Below are positions 48,286 to 60,931 of a stretch of DNA of 64,000 nt, in pieces. The stretch comes from Ciborinia camelliae (Eukaryota > Ascomycota > Leotiomycetes > Helotiales > Sclerotiniaceae), in assembly GCA_025890175.1 (NCBI GenBank), contig JANPYM010000001.1:5164909-5228908 (forward strand). Direction: 5' to 3'. The notes under the pieces were generated by a model. That model ran no database searches and was not told the origin of the DNA. It saw only the letters and a program-made list of their open reading frames with translations. Each line of letters opens with the position of its first letter. Positions within the stretch are counted from its first letter, which is position 1. Both the position numbers and the translations under genes were made by a program.

Positions 48286-48385
48286 GGTGAGGGGTGAGAT
48301 GTGAGGGATGAGGGATGAGGGACGAGGGGTGAGGGATGAGGGGTGATGTGATGGGTGATGGGTGAGGGGTGAGAGGTGAGAGGTA
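48286..48385. repeat. Imperfect GAGGGAT/GAGGGGT heptamer array
   Basis: Roughly 100 bp of 7-bp units GATGAGG/GGTGAGG with internal drift (GGTGATG, GAGAGGT). The same heptamer family occurs at 19,995-20,030. Confidence 0.8.
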
Positions 48386-48682
48386 AGTTGTGATAGGTAC
48401 AGGTATAAACGCCAATTGGAGGAATGGAGAATTACTACTTGTACACCAACCATTTCGAGAAAATTATCGACGACACCACCCAATAGGTAAACAACAGAAC
48501 ATTGAAAATGATTCTTTAACTTCGACCTTTTTTAATACTTTTTTTTTTCAAAAGATATGAAAAAAGAGACGAGAGAAAGTTTTTTCGGGTATAACGAACT
48601 CAATTGATTTTCGTGGATAGAGCAGAGTCCAGAAAAAAAAGAAGAGCTGAAAGCTGAAGGGAAATATGTGCAAGGTGTAATG

Positions 48683-48726
48683 CGGAAGTGGAAGTGGAAG
48701 TGGAAGTGGAAGTGGAAGTGGAAGTG
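48683..48726. repeat. GAAGTG hexamer array
   Basis: Seven tandem GAAGTG units, passing into TGTATG units to about 48,741. It is the inverted counterpart of the CACTTC array at 44,043-44,080. Confidence 0.9.
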
Positions 48727-49106
48727 TATGTGTATGTGTAGGTATGTCCATGTATATGTATATTTTACTCGAGAAAAAAAAAACCAGAGCGGCATTGCAG
48801 AAAAGGATTGATGGCTTACTTACTATCGTTCATTTGCAGCCTCACCCTTCAATCTACTTCTCCACGACAATCGTCTCTGAACGGAACGAAAACTTTTACT
48901 TCAAAAATTTCGATATCAAGCCAGATAGAAATGAATGAAAAGAAGTCTGCCAACGATGATGGCGCGGAATAAGAAGAGAATACTCGAAAGGAAGGAAGAA
49001 GGCGTATGGATGTTTTTTTTAAATGACAGGTTCGTCAAATATAAGAAACGACAAACAACGGTTGGTCACCGTCGTCCCCGGAAGGATGGGGGTGAACGAA
49101 GGAGGA

Positions 49107-49174
49107 GTTGTTGTTGTTGTTGTCGATGTTGATGTTGATGTTGATGTTGATGTTGATGTTGATGTTGATGTTGA
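49107..49174. repeat. TTGATG hexamer array
   Basis: A GTT run passes into nine or so GATGTT units. Short spurious Val-Asp and His-Gln frames result. A related ACATCA/ACTTCA run lies at 63,711-63,757. Confidence 0.9.
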
Positions 49175-49239
49175 TATGGATATGAATGGAGGCTTTTTAG
49201 CGGGAGATGGATGATATAATAATCGGAGGTGCAGTGCAG

Positions 49240-49262
49240 TGAGGTGAGGTGAGGTGAGGTGA
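49240..49262. repeat. GAGGT pentamer array
   Basis: Four to five tandem GAGGT units following CAGTG steps, in non-coding DNA. Confidence 0.8.
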
Positions 49263-50160
49263 GCAGGGCCAGATGAAAAATCCAGTACGGTAGACGATAG
49301 ATGGTCAAGGCGACAAGGTTAAAAGGATGGATCTCACACCAAATGGAGATTGATGGATGGAGTGGACGAGACGAAATTGGGAGCGAGCCGAATCCAAAAC
49401 CCCCAAAACCCAAACAGTCAAGCAGCCAAAAGCCAAAAGCCAAAAAATAATAACAATAATAATATCTTGCACACAACAAACAGTACTGTAATTCAAAGGC
49501 ACAAATCTTCTTTTTTTTTCTTTCTCCTATTCTATCTCTTTTTTTCTTACGTTCTCTACCTTCCCTTGCCTTGTCTTGGGTCCCTTTTTCCTGGTTTCTA
49601 AAAGGGTTGCCGCCTTTCTTTACTGCTTGCCTGCTTGCTTGCCTGCTTGCTGTTCGCTGCTTGATCTGCTCGAAGCTCGAAGCTACTGTACGTGCTTTTG
49701 CGAAATTACACTCCAAGAATGCAAAACTGGCAGTGCCGTTCCCTATTCGTCGCCTGGTTACCGTATCCTGATGCGAATGCACTGATGCAATAGGCTTGCA
49801 GGGTCCCTGTAAAAAATTGAAATTGGAATTGGAGTGGAATTGGAAGACCTAGGATTGGGATTGGTTATGGGTCGATTTTGATGGGGTCCTAAACCAGCCG
49901 CCTTGTCGATACTGAGTAAAAAGGCCTAAGAGGACAGAGGGGAGGGGGATGGAGGGATGAGATGGAGGGATTGAAAAATGGTGAGAGTGGCTTTCTTGCG
50001 CCGCTAATCTTCTCCTTTTAGGTTCTAAGAATACCCTGGAAGATCCCCTGAAAAGGCTCAAAAATATCCACCAAGAGTATAATATTCAGCGAAAGTTACG
50101 CTGAAAGGGTGGCTACCGGTGAGGGGCTTGTATGGGCTGTGTGAGATATTTGGGAAGGGG

Positions 50161-50170
50161 NNNNNNNNNN
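50161..50170. other. Assembly gap (10 N) at a G homopolymer
   Basis: Ten N are flanked by GGGAAGGGG on the left and a run of 13 G on the right. The gap probably marks a poly-G tract that sequencing could not cross, so its true length is unknown. Confidence 0.97.
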
Positions 50171-53100
50171 GGGGGGGGGGGGGTTGCAATTGAACAGGGT
50201 CGAATCTTTCAAATAGAGAGTATCGAAGATATGTACTGCGACGGCTGCAATGGATGATGGGGTGGTAATATGCACGAAATCGCCAGGAATATCCTCGCAG
50301 TGCCGTCCGTATTTTTCAACGTTCGGTAGGGAGATGTTGACTTTTTCTTCTTAAATCTTACCCGTACCCGGCTTATTGTTTCGAATCCTTTGAGCAGGGA
50401 ATCTTTGAAAGCGGCGTGTGATGATGGAGACCAGTTCAAAAAGGTGGTGTGGAGAGACTCAAATAAACCTATAGCCTCACAATCGAGATTTGAGAAAGCT
50501 GTTTGGGATTGAATTCTAATTTTTTTTCTCTATCGTTTCTCTTTTTCCAATGGGGCTCGAGGAAAACTTTTTTGGTCCAGTCGTCGTTACTATGTTGAGC
50601 TGCACTGCACCGGTTTGTTTGCTTGGTTATTTGCTTGCTTTCTTCGGCCAACCTTTTTTCGCCCTTTTTGGGATTTCGCCTTGTCGCGGAAGCGCAACGG
50701 TATAGTGGCTCCGAGCTTGATCGTTATTGTCGTAATCTAAGTTTTTCGGGGGGGTGGTAGTTGGCGTCTCGTGGAAACTGGAACGAGCTTCCGATGCTGA
50801 CAGTGACGGTTTAGTGCGTCCTTGGTAGGCTGGATGTATGGATATGGATATGGAAAAGGATAATCGAGATCCTTAGAACTTAATGCTTGCCGATCCTCTT
50901 ATTTGGGGGCCAAATCTTGGGAAAAAAACAAATAGAGTAATAGCGGTACTTGAACAGACCGTGCTTGTAGTAGGGGGTACCCGTGGATAGGCAAAAGTAG
51001 GCCGATTATGAAATGATTCCAGATTGCTGATACTTGATTGAGGGAGGTACAGTACGGTAGGTTGTATGGAAGTACTGTAAGGTATGCAGGTGAAGATGGG
51101 TTTGGGATAGTGGGTATGTGTGCGTGTGTATGGTTTCGAATGTCTTAACGAGGTACTTGTATGATATCGTATGTGCTTTTAAAGAACTCCAACGAAGCAA
51201 ATCGAGAAATATAATTCGAATTGAAAAAAATTCCAACTTCTCTTCTGGATATCCCCTTCTTTTGTTTCAATGTTTGCTTCGGGGATTAATCCGATCGAGT
51301 TCAATTAAAACAATAAATAAGACTGCGGACAATTGCAGAAACTTCTTGAGAACTAACGTACGAAAACTGTTGGTTATGATGCAGTTAGCCTACGAAGCGT
51401 TTCTTACATGGACTTCCGATCGAATGAACAAGGATAACGCGCTGGATCACAATGCAGGAAGGACGATTTCGGGATGGTGGGAGTGATTTGTGGGTGAAGG
51501 ATAGATATTATGCTCCTTCACAAAAAGGGTATAACGTGGCTGGGGTCTCAAATGCACGGCTCCAATGCGCCGGTTAATGGTTGAGGAGAATGAATTGTGA
51601 TAAAACAATGACAACAACAATGGCAACAACAGTGAGGAAAGATTCATGTACTGACGGGACGAGTGAACTTTCGATTCGTTGAAGCTTGGATATATATGGA
51701 TGAAGAGTGGCGATGTTTAAAACCTAGCACTGCAAGCTTAATTGGCAATTGAAGACCCCTTGGGCATGCTGCCAGAGCAAATGATATGCGAAGGATGGAT
51801 GATGTATGGATGGAAGTCGGTATCCTTGATGTTGACTTGAAACGTTGACTGGTAACGTAATTTTATATTGATGCGAGATGATGTTGAAGGAGCAGGATCT
51901 TGCAGATTAATGATATTGATATGTATCGTATGTATATTGCAGGTTGCAGAGATTCAAGGAGGAGAGATGCTGAGATATATGATACTCAGATATTGATACT
52001 AACGGCGTCGAGCTTGGTTGAAAAGTCTCAAAGATATTTGCTGATCATTAGCACGTGGAGTAGTCAATACATCTATCTCTCCTAGTACATATCAGCTCTT
52101 TCTCTTTCGAGCAGGTCGGCGTGATCTTTCGCTATAGCGAGTTCCAATCTCCTGGAACTGGATTCAACGTTACCAAAGCCGGAGGTACCGAAAAATCCTC
52201 GTACAAAGCTTGAATCAATAAAGCTTCCGGGTGAACAGAACGTTGTGCAAGATCAATGGCAAAATGATAGTGGTTTCTTGAAATCAACTAAGACTTTGAT
52301 AGGAAGACTCGAGTATATTAGCTCCCTTTTAAGCTTTATCTGACAAGCAATACAAGATGTAAGATCTAACTCAAGATCACTGTCGATAGTTCAGGGCGAA
52401 GAATTTGGATCTAAATGAAAGCCAATAGAATATCCATAATCCGAGGTAAAGCAACAAGCCGTGACGACCTTCCATTGCATTTACAAACTAACCCTTGAAT
52501 TTGGGGTTCTTCGACGCAGGAACACAATATCTAGTTGCTGAAATTCTATCTAGATTTGGTGGAGCACGTCCGTGAATGATCTACCAAATCTGAGCTATCA
52601 TATCCATCAGGTACCGCCGGGTTAGGGTGCCCGAAGCATCTCTCGAGAGCCTCACAAGATTTCCTTTTTCTGCAAATCATCAGCGGCGCGCGGGGAAAAG
52701 ATCCATTCCTTAGTTAATCAGAAGCCAAAAATCTTAAATGAATTTCAACCCAGTCTAGCACGGTCTGACTCTGGTGATGTGCATATTGAAGCGAAAATAA
52801 TCATTGACCAATAGGGGATGCAGCATACCAGAGCTTTTTCTTTTTACGAGCTATGATCCTCGAAATGCCTGCATCATAATAACGATTCCAATACATCTAC
52901 CCCATATAAAAATGGGAAGGAAGATACCCATTCTCAACCAATCAAATCCCCTCATTTCTTTTTCTGGCAAACTTTTCCGGGAAAAGGATGAGGTGGGGGA
53001 CTTTTCAACCTGTTGTGACACTGCAATAATTAGCAACATATTAGCAAATTGAGCGTTAGGGTTGTTTTGAAGGCTGCAGGGTAATTGAGTTTCTTTTCCT

Positions 53101-56100
53101 TTAATTGGAGGATGAAAAGAATTAGGTAGGTTGGAGTTTTCTTCAAACTCAATATCAGATCAAGTTTGATGTTGATGCTGGATGTTGTCTGTTGTCTGTT
53201 GCCAAATTTAGAAAATCTCTTCTACTAGATTTTTTTTTGTGTTTTGTTTGTTAGTCCCAGATTAGTTTAGAGTTCTGTTGGTTGATGTATAAGGGGAAAT
53301 CCCACTAGAGTCTTGGAGGGAGTTTGCGGATTTACTTAACCCCTAGCTTTCAAGGTTACCCGTTACGTTAGGTACAGCTGGAGTTCAAACTATCTGCTAG
53401 ATACGGTACCTAATACCTATAGATGGATGTACTCGGTATAGATCTCGCTATCGTATAATCTAGGTATAATTGCACACACTTGCACACTTTTAGCATAAGG
53501 TAGTTAGTTTCAAAAGCAACGCAAGGCAAGCCCTCAAAAATGACGGGCGCAAAACAACTACCGACACTTAATTTATTTAACTGAATTGAGTAGGTATCTT
53601 CATATAGGCCAATCAACCAAACAGCTAACTAACCCCCAAACTTAATCCCTAAAAATCAAAAAGAAAAGGGCCTTCTATCTCTAACTCTATCATCTATTAA
53701 TCATGGTGACATAACACTATTGAAGCTTTTTAAGTTCTCGGAGTTTATTGTCTCAGCCCCTGAAGATAATTATCGTTAATATCAGAAAAAGGAATCAATA
53801 AAACAATCCTTCATCACATCGTCAATTACTTCATCACTTTATCAGACGGCAGTGGCTTGCGTTTTAGTTTGTTTACTCTACCCTACCCTACCCTATCCTA
53901 CATAGGTAAGGAAGGACATTTAGATACATTTTCGATACATTTGCTTAGGTATCAAAAATACATCCACGCCTTTTCTATTATCGTATCGTCCCCTCGATCC
54001 TAACTGATCGAGTCAAATGCTTCAGGAGTGGGGCATAGCTGCTATTTCCGTTCATAGGCAGGTATATCAGCTGCTTCCCTAGACTGCGCCATGTTTAACA
54101 TTTTTTTGACATTTCTTGATTTCGAGATTCAAGGGTATACTAAGCAAGAAGACGCCGCTATGTGTTTGAATCCTTCCACTCATTTTGTTCATAGCTCCCT
54201 AGCTCCCTCCGTCCCTCTAACTCGATCCTCCTTAGTGAGAAGACCGTAGAACGATATCTAGCATCTGGTTTGATAAGGTAGATCATTATAGCCTCGTAGA
54301 GAAATCTTGATTGCCCCGGACCAAGCTACACTGACTTACTAATTAAGTCCTGATGCGAAATGCAATGTGCCGGTGACTATCTCCCGCATTTCAGCATGCA
54401 TGGATGGACTCACACTTTGATACTTCCTTCTTCAACAATAGCGACAAGGGCTTGCTTCAAGCCATCTACGGGGAATTCCCATGGCGTCTGTTGTCATCTT
54501 CGATCTCAAAATCAATGGACATTCATCTTACATAGTCATTCCTACGATCACCCTGTTTTTGCCACCGTATTACCTTGGAAATAACTTCAAGGTATAATCG
54601 CAAGGTGCTTTTTCGATGTCCTTTTTGATGACGAAGCATATGTGCCAAAGATTAATTTGAGGGCCCCCGGAACTACGTCTGTGCATGATTCATCTCTTCC
54701 CCAGGATTCGTGGCATGTCAGAGAGTAAGAGGAAAAGAAAAAGAAAGAAAGGCAAAAAAAGCAAACAGAAGGCCAAGAGCAACCAAAGGAATCACGACTA
54801 CAGTCCAGGCATTAATAATTCGCCATAGCTTTTTATTTCTTCGCGAATAGGAATCTCGTATGCTAGAGAATTACGGACAAGCCTACCGAACAGACACCAT
54901 ACCATACCCATACATTGATCCGCCTTTTTTAATGCAGCTAAAGCCATGGGCGACATAGCCAAAGGATGCCGTGCCGATAGTTGGTCACGCACATATAATA
55001 TCTGCACGAAGGAGGATACTCGCTGCACGGAGCCGGAACACGCCCCCCTTCCCAAGTTCCAACCACGTGAATTTCGTTACAGTACCTCTCGCCCCCCTTA
55101 TGTGCAAAAAAAGTGCAGCACACTCGACCCAAGAAAATTACATATTACATATCCTTGCCAACTGCGCACCTATGTAAGTAAAATGACCAAACAAAACTAT
55201 CTTTTTCATTCGAACATCTAGATTTGGAATCGGGATTTCCTTCATCATTTCATAATCAATCCATTTCCATCCAACCTTTGGTTGCATTCGACCCAGGGTG
55301 TCTCGAATCCGAGGGCCCTTTTTGAGAAGAAAAGAAAAAAGAAATCTAGATCAGCGGCGGAGTTATCGATCTGGGTTGAAAAATCATGGCAAGGTTATGA
55401 AATATCTACTTGCCATTGATTCGTTGAGAAGATGGGCAAGCTCAGAGAAGAAAGATCCGCGGACCCTAGTTTGGAAAGGCTTATATGTATTGCTGTGGCA
55501 TAGCATCATCGAAAGTAAAGTAAAAGTAAAAGCAAAAGTAAAGTTGTCGGCTCGGGCCGGGAATTCTTGTTTCTCGCAACGGTTTTATGGTTTTATGCTT
55601 ATTGAAAAGATGGGGTAGGATTTTCAGGACAAAACCAAGACAGGATCTGGGAAAAAACAGTTGGTGTAATAAATAGTCATCTTTCTTTCGAATAAGTTTT
55701 TCTTTTCAATCGAATTTCCATCGTGACGGAGATAGATCTCCAGCTTATCTTTGATTCCTATCATATCATATCACATCGCATACATCAGTGATCATCACAT
55801 CACTCCCACTCAACCCAAGGTTGGATTCTTCACAAAGGAATATATACGTTTCACCGCAGCGGTACTGTCGTGTTCAATTGTGTAGTGGGATGCGATCTCT
55901 GTGCCATGTGATAAATCGCTCCCGCTCGAGACAGAAACACCCCAGGTAGCACACCCCATTTGGCCACCCGCCCAATCAGAGAACCCCTTTCGCATCTGCA
56001 AAATGCAAGCCTCTACGTTTCTCAACAAAAAACCCTCTCCTCTCATGGCTCGCTCATTTTCTCTCGCTCGTCTTGATTGGAATGTTGGCCAGTGTGCTGC

Positions 56101-56216
56101 TGCAGTTGGTTAGGTATGTTATGTTGATGTGCCGTTAATTGGCATGGGTTTCGGCTTCGGGCTTCTCAGAAGGGTCTGGATCTGGGTTTAGGGAGAGAGA
56201 TCACTAACTACGGTAT

Positions 56217-56240
56217 GCTGGGCTGGGCTGGGCTGGGCTA
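56217..56240. repeat. GGGCT pentamer array
   Basis: About four to five tandem GGGCT units in intergenic DNA. Confidence 0.85.
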
Positions 56241-56790
56241 GGGAAGGGAGAGAGGGAAAATTTTGTGGCTTGCTTCTCAATAGAACGTCGATGAGATAGG
56301 GTAGTATGCTGCCGTAGTCAAAATCGAATTTGGAGAAGTTAACCAGGTCAATCAATGTTGCCTTCTTCTCATGGTTATGGCTAAAGAATTATTCTTGTTA
56401 AGACTTATTATTATGAGCAGGGAAAATTGAATGAGGGATGCATCAATATCGGGAAATGTCTGCTTTAGCGAGGGAAGCAATGGTGTGCATCCGGACGGTC
56501 ACTGCCAGGGATAGGACTAGGTAAGCAAAATTAACAAATTTCCTATTGATAGAAATTTGGGGTCCTTGGAAAATATACAGGTTATGCCGTCTTAAGCCAT
56601 GATACTGTATGTAGGTATGTATTCGGTCAATAGATAGATCCATGGATGTATTGGTAAGAGAATAGAGAAGAGAGAACAGTTAAATGCAATGAAATGAATC
56701 AAAGAACAATAAGCTAAACTTCCAAGGTACCTACTGTACCTACATACATACATCTATCTAATCAGAACCCATCTAACATTACCTAATTGA

Positions 56791-56837
56791 TACCTACCTA
56801 CCTACCTACCTACCTACCTACCTACCTAGGTAGGTAC
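56791..56837. repeat. TACC tetramer array ending in a palindrome
   Basis: Nine tandem CTAC units end in CCTAGGTAGGTACC, where the repeat reverses strand and forms an inverted end. The TACCTA/TAGGTA word is also frequent elsewhere in the window. Confidence 0.9.
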
Positions 56838-59571
56838 CAGTACATCCATCCATCCCTAGGTATCCTTTCGTACATCAACTCCCGATCCCTGGGGATTATT
56901 ATTCCCGTCAACCCTTGTCAAATACCCGTATATATGATTAATATTTCTCAAGGCTCAAGGTTGGGTTGGGACCATGCGGGGTCACTTGGGAAGACGGGAC
57001 CAAAAATTATTTCATAGGGCCAATGAGAGTGAGTGACGATCGATGTATGAATGGAATCATTTTGGGAAGAAATACTTTCCGTACCTCCCTATCGTATGAC
57101 TTCTTTTGATTATAACCATATTGTAGGTATGAGGTATGAGGTATCAGGTATCAGGTACATGATTCAGAACTCGATAAATTTAGTATGTGGGCGTAGTTGG
57201 TACAAGCTCATCATCCATCTTGATTGATATGATATTATTTATTTTACTTGTACAAATATCGCCTAATTTGTTGATGCGCCCCTTCATCACAAATTTATTC
57301 TTCCACCGTAACCGTACCGTCCGTACTGTACTATACTGCGCTGTACCTACTGTATCTGTATATTATATTTATTCTCTTTGATCTAATTGATCTGATTGAT
57401 CTTCACTTCACCCACCCATCCTCACATGCACATGGTGAGAATCCCAGCAAAGAATTCTCTGTACATCCACCCGAGCCTTTTTCCGGTTCGATTTCCGGTT
57501 CGATTTCCAGTTCTAGAAATTTATCAAAGATGCACATCCAATTTGCACATGGCGCTATACCGAAAGGGTATTGGCATCCCGTCCAATCATCTCCACTCAT
57601 CTTTTTCTTTTCTTTTCTTTCCTTTCCTTCCAGTTCGGATGTCATGCTTTGCTTCTCTTCTCTTGTTGTTCTGTTTCATCCTTCGCTTCCAGATAAGATT
57701 TACCCATTGATAATCTTCCGTCCCGAACCCTTTTTTTCTCTTCATCATTTCGGGTTCTCATCACACAATATGTACATCATCTGTATCCAAAAGCGTAATT
57801 GCTATCATATCAATCAGAATCAGAATCAGGATCAGGATCAATATGATAAAGAAGATGATGATGGTGTGATCACCAAATCTAATCTCACGAACGCTAAACT
57901 GCCAGAGATTTGTTCACCCCGCCGCTACCCGTATTAACAACAACAACAAGATTCCCGAACAATGGATTCATACCTCTTTCTCGGTTTCCAACCTTAAATT
58001 CCGGCATGTGGAACCGTTTTTTGTTCTTTTTTGACATCTACATTAAAAATCCGAGTCTCCGGTTTCGGGTCCAGAGTCTCGGTTTGTCCTCCTTTCCCCT
58101 CTCCCGCCCTTTTTCATGAATTGACAAATGATACTAGTCCGTCAAGTAGCCTGTCTACTTATAAGGTATGAGGCATTTAAGTGAAGTCTACAAAAATAAT
58201 GACCTAGATACATACCTAGCAGGCATGTGACATGCAAGCCCAATCAATTCATGAGATACGAGAAAGTGCGCACGATCGTAAAGCCAAAGCCAAAGCTAAA
58301 GCTGGTGAAAAAAAGGTGTCTCCGTATAGGAACGAACCATCCAAAGCAACTTTTTCCCCCTTCTCTCCCACCAATCATCACCCATCAGAATCACCCCAAA
58401 ACGAAAGGCCAATTCTTCAGCGAGATGGCGACGCACAGATCTCCACCAATATCTCACCCTGTCCTTTCCTCTCTCCAGCCAAATTCCACCATCGTCACGC
58501 AACATACAGCCGCATGACCAGAGGCGACACAAAGGTTTGGAACTAGGGAGCCCTCCAGCCAGTGATCGACAAGTTCGGAGCTAGAGTCCGGCTCCCATCG
58601 GGTTTCTCGGTTGAATTCCCGTTTTTTGTAGGTAGGTGCATGGATTTTCGGTTTCGCTGTTTGTGCCATTCAGATGAGGAATTCACTGGAGAGGATGAGA
58701 ATCGTGGAGAGGAAGGGGGGAAAAATCTTGATTTTTCTTGAAAAAATGGGGATTTCCATTGGGCCTTCCGATTTGCTTAATGGGAATGTGGAAGGGAAAT
58801 TTGACAATTTGGGTGTGCTGCTAGGATTTATTTTCCTTTTGGGCGCAATAGGGGAGAGATAGATAATGGCAATGGTAAAAGAGGAGTCAAAGATTTTCGT
58901 GATGGAATGGTATGATTGGTGGCGTTGAATAGATTTGAGGATCTTTTGAATTGATAGTCGTATTTCAATGGTTGGGGTTAGTGTTGGGCTGAGACTCACA
59001 TTGGAACTGGACACAATAGAGATGATTCAATTTTCGATGTTACTCCGTCTCCTATCCAGATGAATGGATACGAGACTGAACATGATCCATGTATATGGTA
59101 CAGTAGGGGTAGAGGGATGGGAAGAAGGAAAAAATTGGGGGTCAGGCCAAGGAAGGCCAAGGAAGATTTCGTTTTCGTGAGACGGGCCTCACACTTCATC
59201 TCACGGTATCTACCTTGCCGCTTGTCTAGCGTTGCCGCTGTGCAGGGGAATGGTTTGGATGAGATTTGATTGAGGATGATGGAGAGAGTGGAAGTTGAGT
59301 GGGGGTTTGAATCATCATTTCGCGTCAGGAGTGTCAGGTGGGTGTTCACCGGGATTTTCTTTCACTGCATTTCTTCAAGCTCATTATCCATCTTCTATTC
59401 TTAACAATTGCCATTACTCATGGAGATATCTCCTCCTCGCGCGCAAACGTATTGGGTGACTCAACGTCATGCAGATGTATAGGTATGCTCAAGCAAGGGG
59501 CAAGGTAAGGTAAGGCACCGTGAAGTGTTCAAGGTCTGAGTCGTCGGGCGAAGGAACATTATTTTACGACG

Positions 59572-59593
59572 TCCTATCCTATCCTATCCTATT
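59572..59593. repeat. CCTAT pentamer array
   Basis: Four tandem CCTAT units in intergenic DNA. Confidence 0.8.
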
Positions 59594-60124
59594 CCATCCA
59601 GCACATACATCAACATCAATATGGATCCAGCTAAACAATCACATGCCACCTTCCTTCCCTCTGCTTCCTCTTTTTCATACATACCCTGACAACCATTGCA
59701 TAGCACATCCCCGATTCCTTCCCCAATAACAAGGTAGAGAAAGAGAGAGAGGAGAACTCCATGCGCCTACCTGCCTCCCTCCCTCCCTACACGTTTGCTT
59801 TCATCCATGCGATGCGATGCGCGCAAAGGCCGAGCCTAACTAACATCTCGGTTCCTCTCCAAGAGCTAGTTTCTGCACGCAGCGGCTGAGGCTATACCCT
59901 TAGCCTGAGTCGGCATAACAATAGCTTACCTAGCTAGCTAGCTAGCACTTAGCATCACATCACATCACATCATCACATCCATGGTTCATGACAATCAATA
60001 CCATGGATGATGGATGGCCAAACAAAAACTCACAAACAAGCGAGACAAGACAAGACAAACTGGCTTGCAGCAGCAGAAGCAGCTACCTACCTACCATTTA
60101 TTTTCTGCATCGGGGCCGAGTATG

Positions 60125-60175
60125 GCTTGCCTTGCCTTGCCTTGCCTTGCTTTGCTTTACTTTGCCTTGCCTTGC
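60125..60175. repeat. TTGCC/TTGCT pentamer array
   Basis: About ten pentamers TTGCC with a central TTGCT/TTACT variant block. Part of a cluster of pentamer arrays between 59.5 and 61 kb. Confidence 0.9.
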
Positions 60176-60209
60176 TACTGTAAAAAAAGAAATTACCCTA
60201 ATGCAGAGA

Positions 60210-60325
60210 TGTATGTATGTATGTGTGCGTGTGCGTGTGCGTGTGCGTGTCAGAACTATATTCAAATGAACGAATGAACGAATGAACGAATGAATCAATG
60301 AATCAATGAATGAATGAATGAATAA
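60210..60325. repeat. Compound GTAT / GTGTGC and GAATGAAC / GAATGAATCAAT arrays
   Basis: GTAT units pass into GTGTGC hexamers (to 60,250). After 16 unrelated bases, GAACGAAT octamers, ATCAATGA units and GAAT tetramers follow to about 60,325. Confidence 0.85.
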
Positions 60326-60598
60326 AGCCCAGCAAGCAAATTTCCCAACTCAGTTTTTTTTCTCATGATTCCACCACCGAAGTGGATTGAATGGGTGGGT
60401 ATCCAGGGATATGGGATGGATAGGATGGATGGGATGGTTCCAGGTGGAGTGAGTATGTAGGTAGGTATGTAGGTATGTAAATGCAAACCGCTATTGAGAA
60501 ATTTTTGTTTTTGTTTTCATCCCGGGGTTGTACGAGGTAGGCAGGCAGATTTACTTATGGTTTGGTTTGGTTGGATGAGGTAAAGTTAAGTTATGTTA

Positions 60599-60628
60599 AG
60601 TGAAATGAAATGAAATGAAATGAAATGA
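60599..60628. repeat. GAAAT pentamer array
   Basis: Five to six tandem GAAAT units, non-coding. Confidence 0.85.
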
Positions 60629-60890
60629 GGGGATGTATGCGTCGTCATGGATGTTTCTTCCTAGTTTAGTTTCTAGTTTCTAGTTTTAGTTTGTTTTGAT
60701 AAAATGTCGAATGAAGTAAGTGATGATTGATTGAGTGGATGAAGGGAAGGGGTAAATGGGTGGGTGAATCAATGATGTGTGATTGACTTGGAGATCTAAC
60801 TAGCTGGCTAGCTGGCTGGCTGGCGGTAGGCATGTATGGAAACCAACTTCCATTCGCGTTGGGGGCGTACCATACCGTACGTGGGACCAA

Positions 60891-60931
60891 AAGACAAGAC
60901 AAGACAAGACAAGACAAGACAAGACAAGACG
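60891..60931. repeat. GACAA pentamer array
   Basis: Eight tandem GACAA units. A shorter GACAA run is at 60,041-60,060. Confidence 0.9.

Noticed and set aside
49066..49782. 238-codon minus-strand frame
   Set aside because: Made of a hexamer array at one end and homopolymer-rich DNA elsewhere. No motif and no sensible start.
52620..53060. TTAGGG-like words (GGGTTAGGGT, GTTAGGGTT)
   Set aside because: Isolated single words, not a tandem telomeric array.
55298..55618. 106-codon Arg/Lys-rich plus-strand frame
   Set aside because: Contains a microsatellite (AAAGTA) and no domain. No splice-linked partner found.
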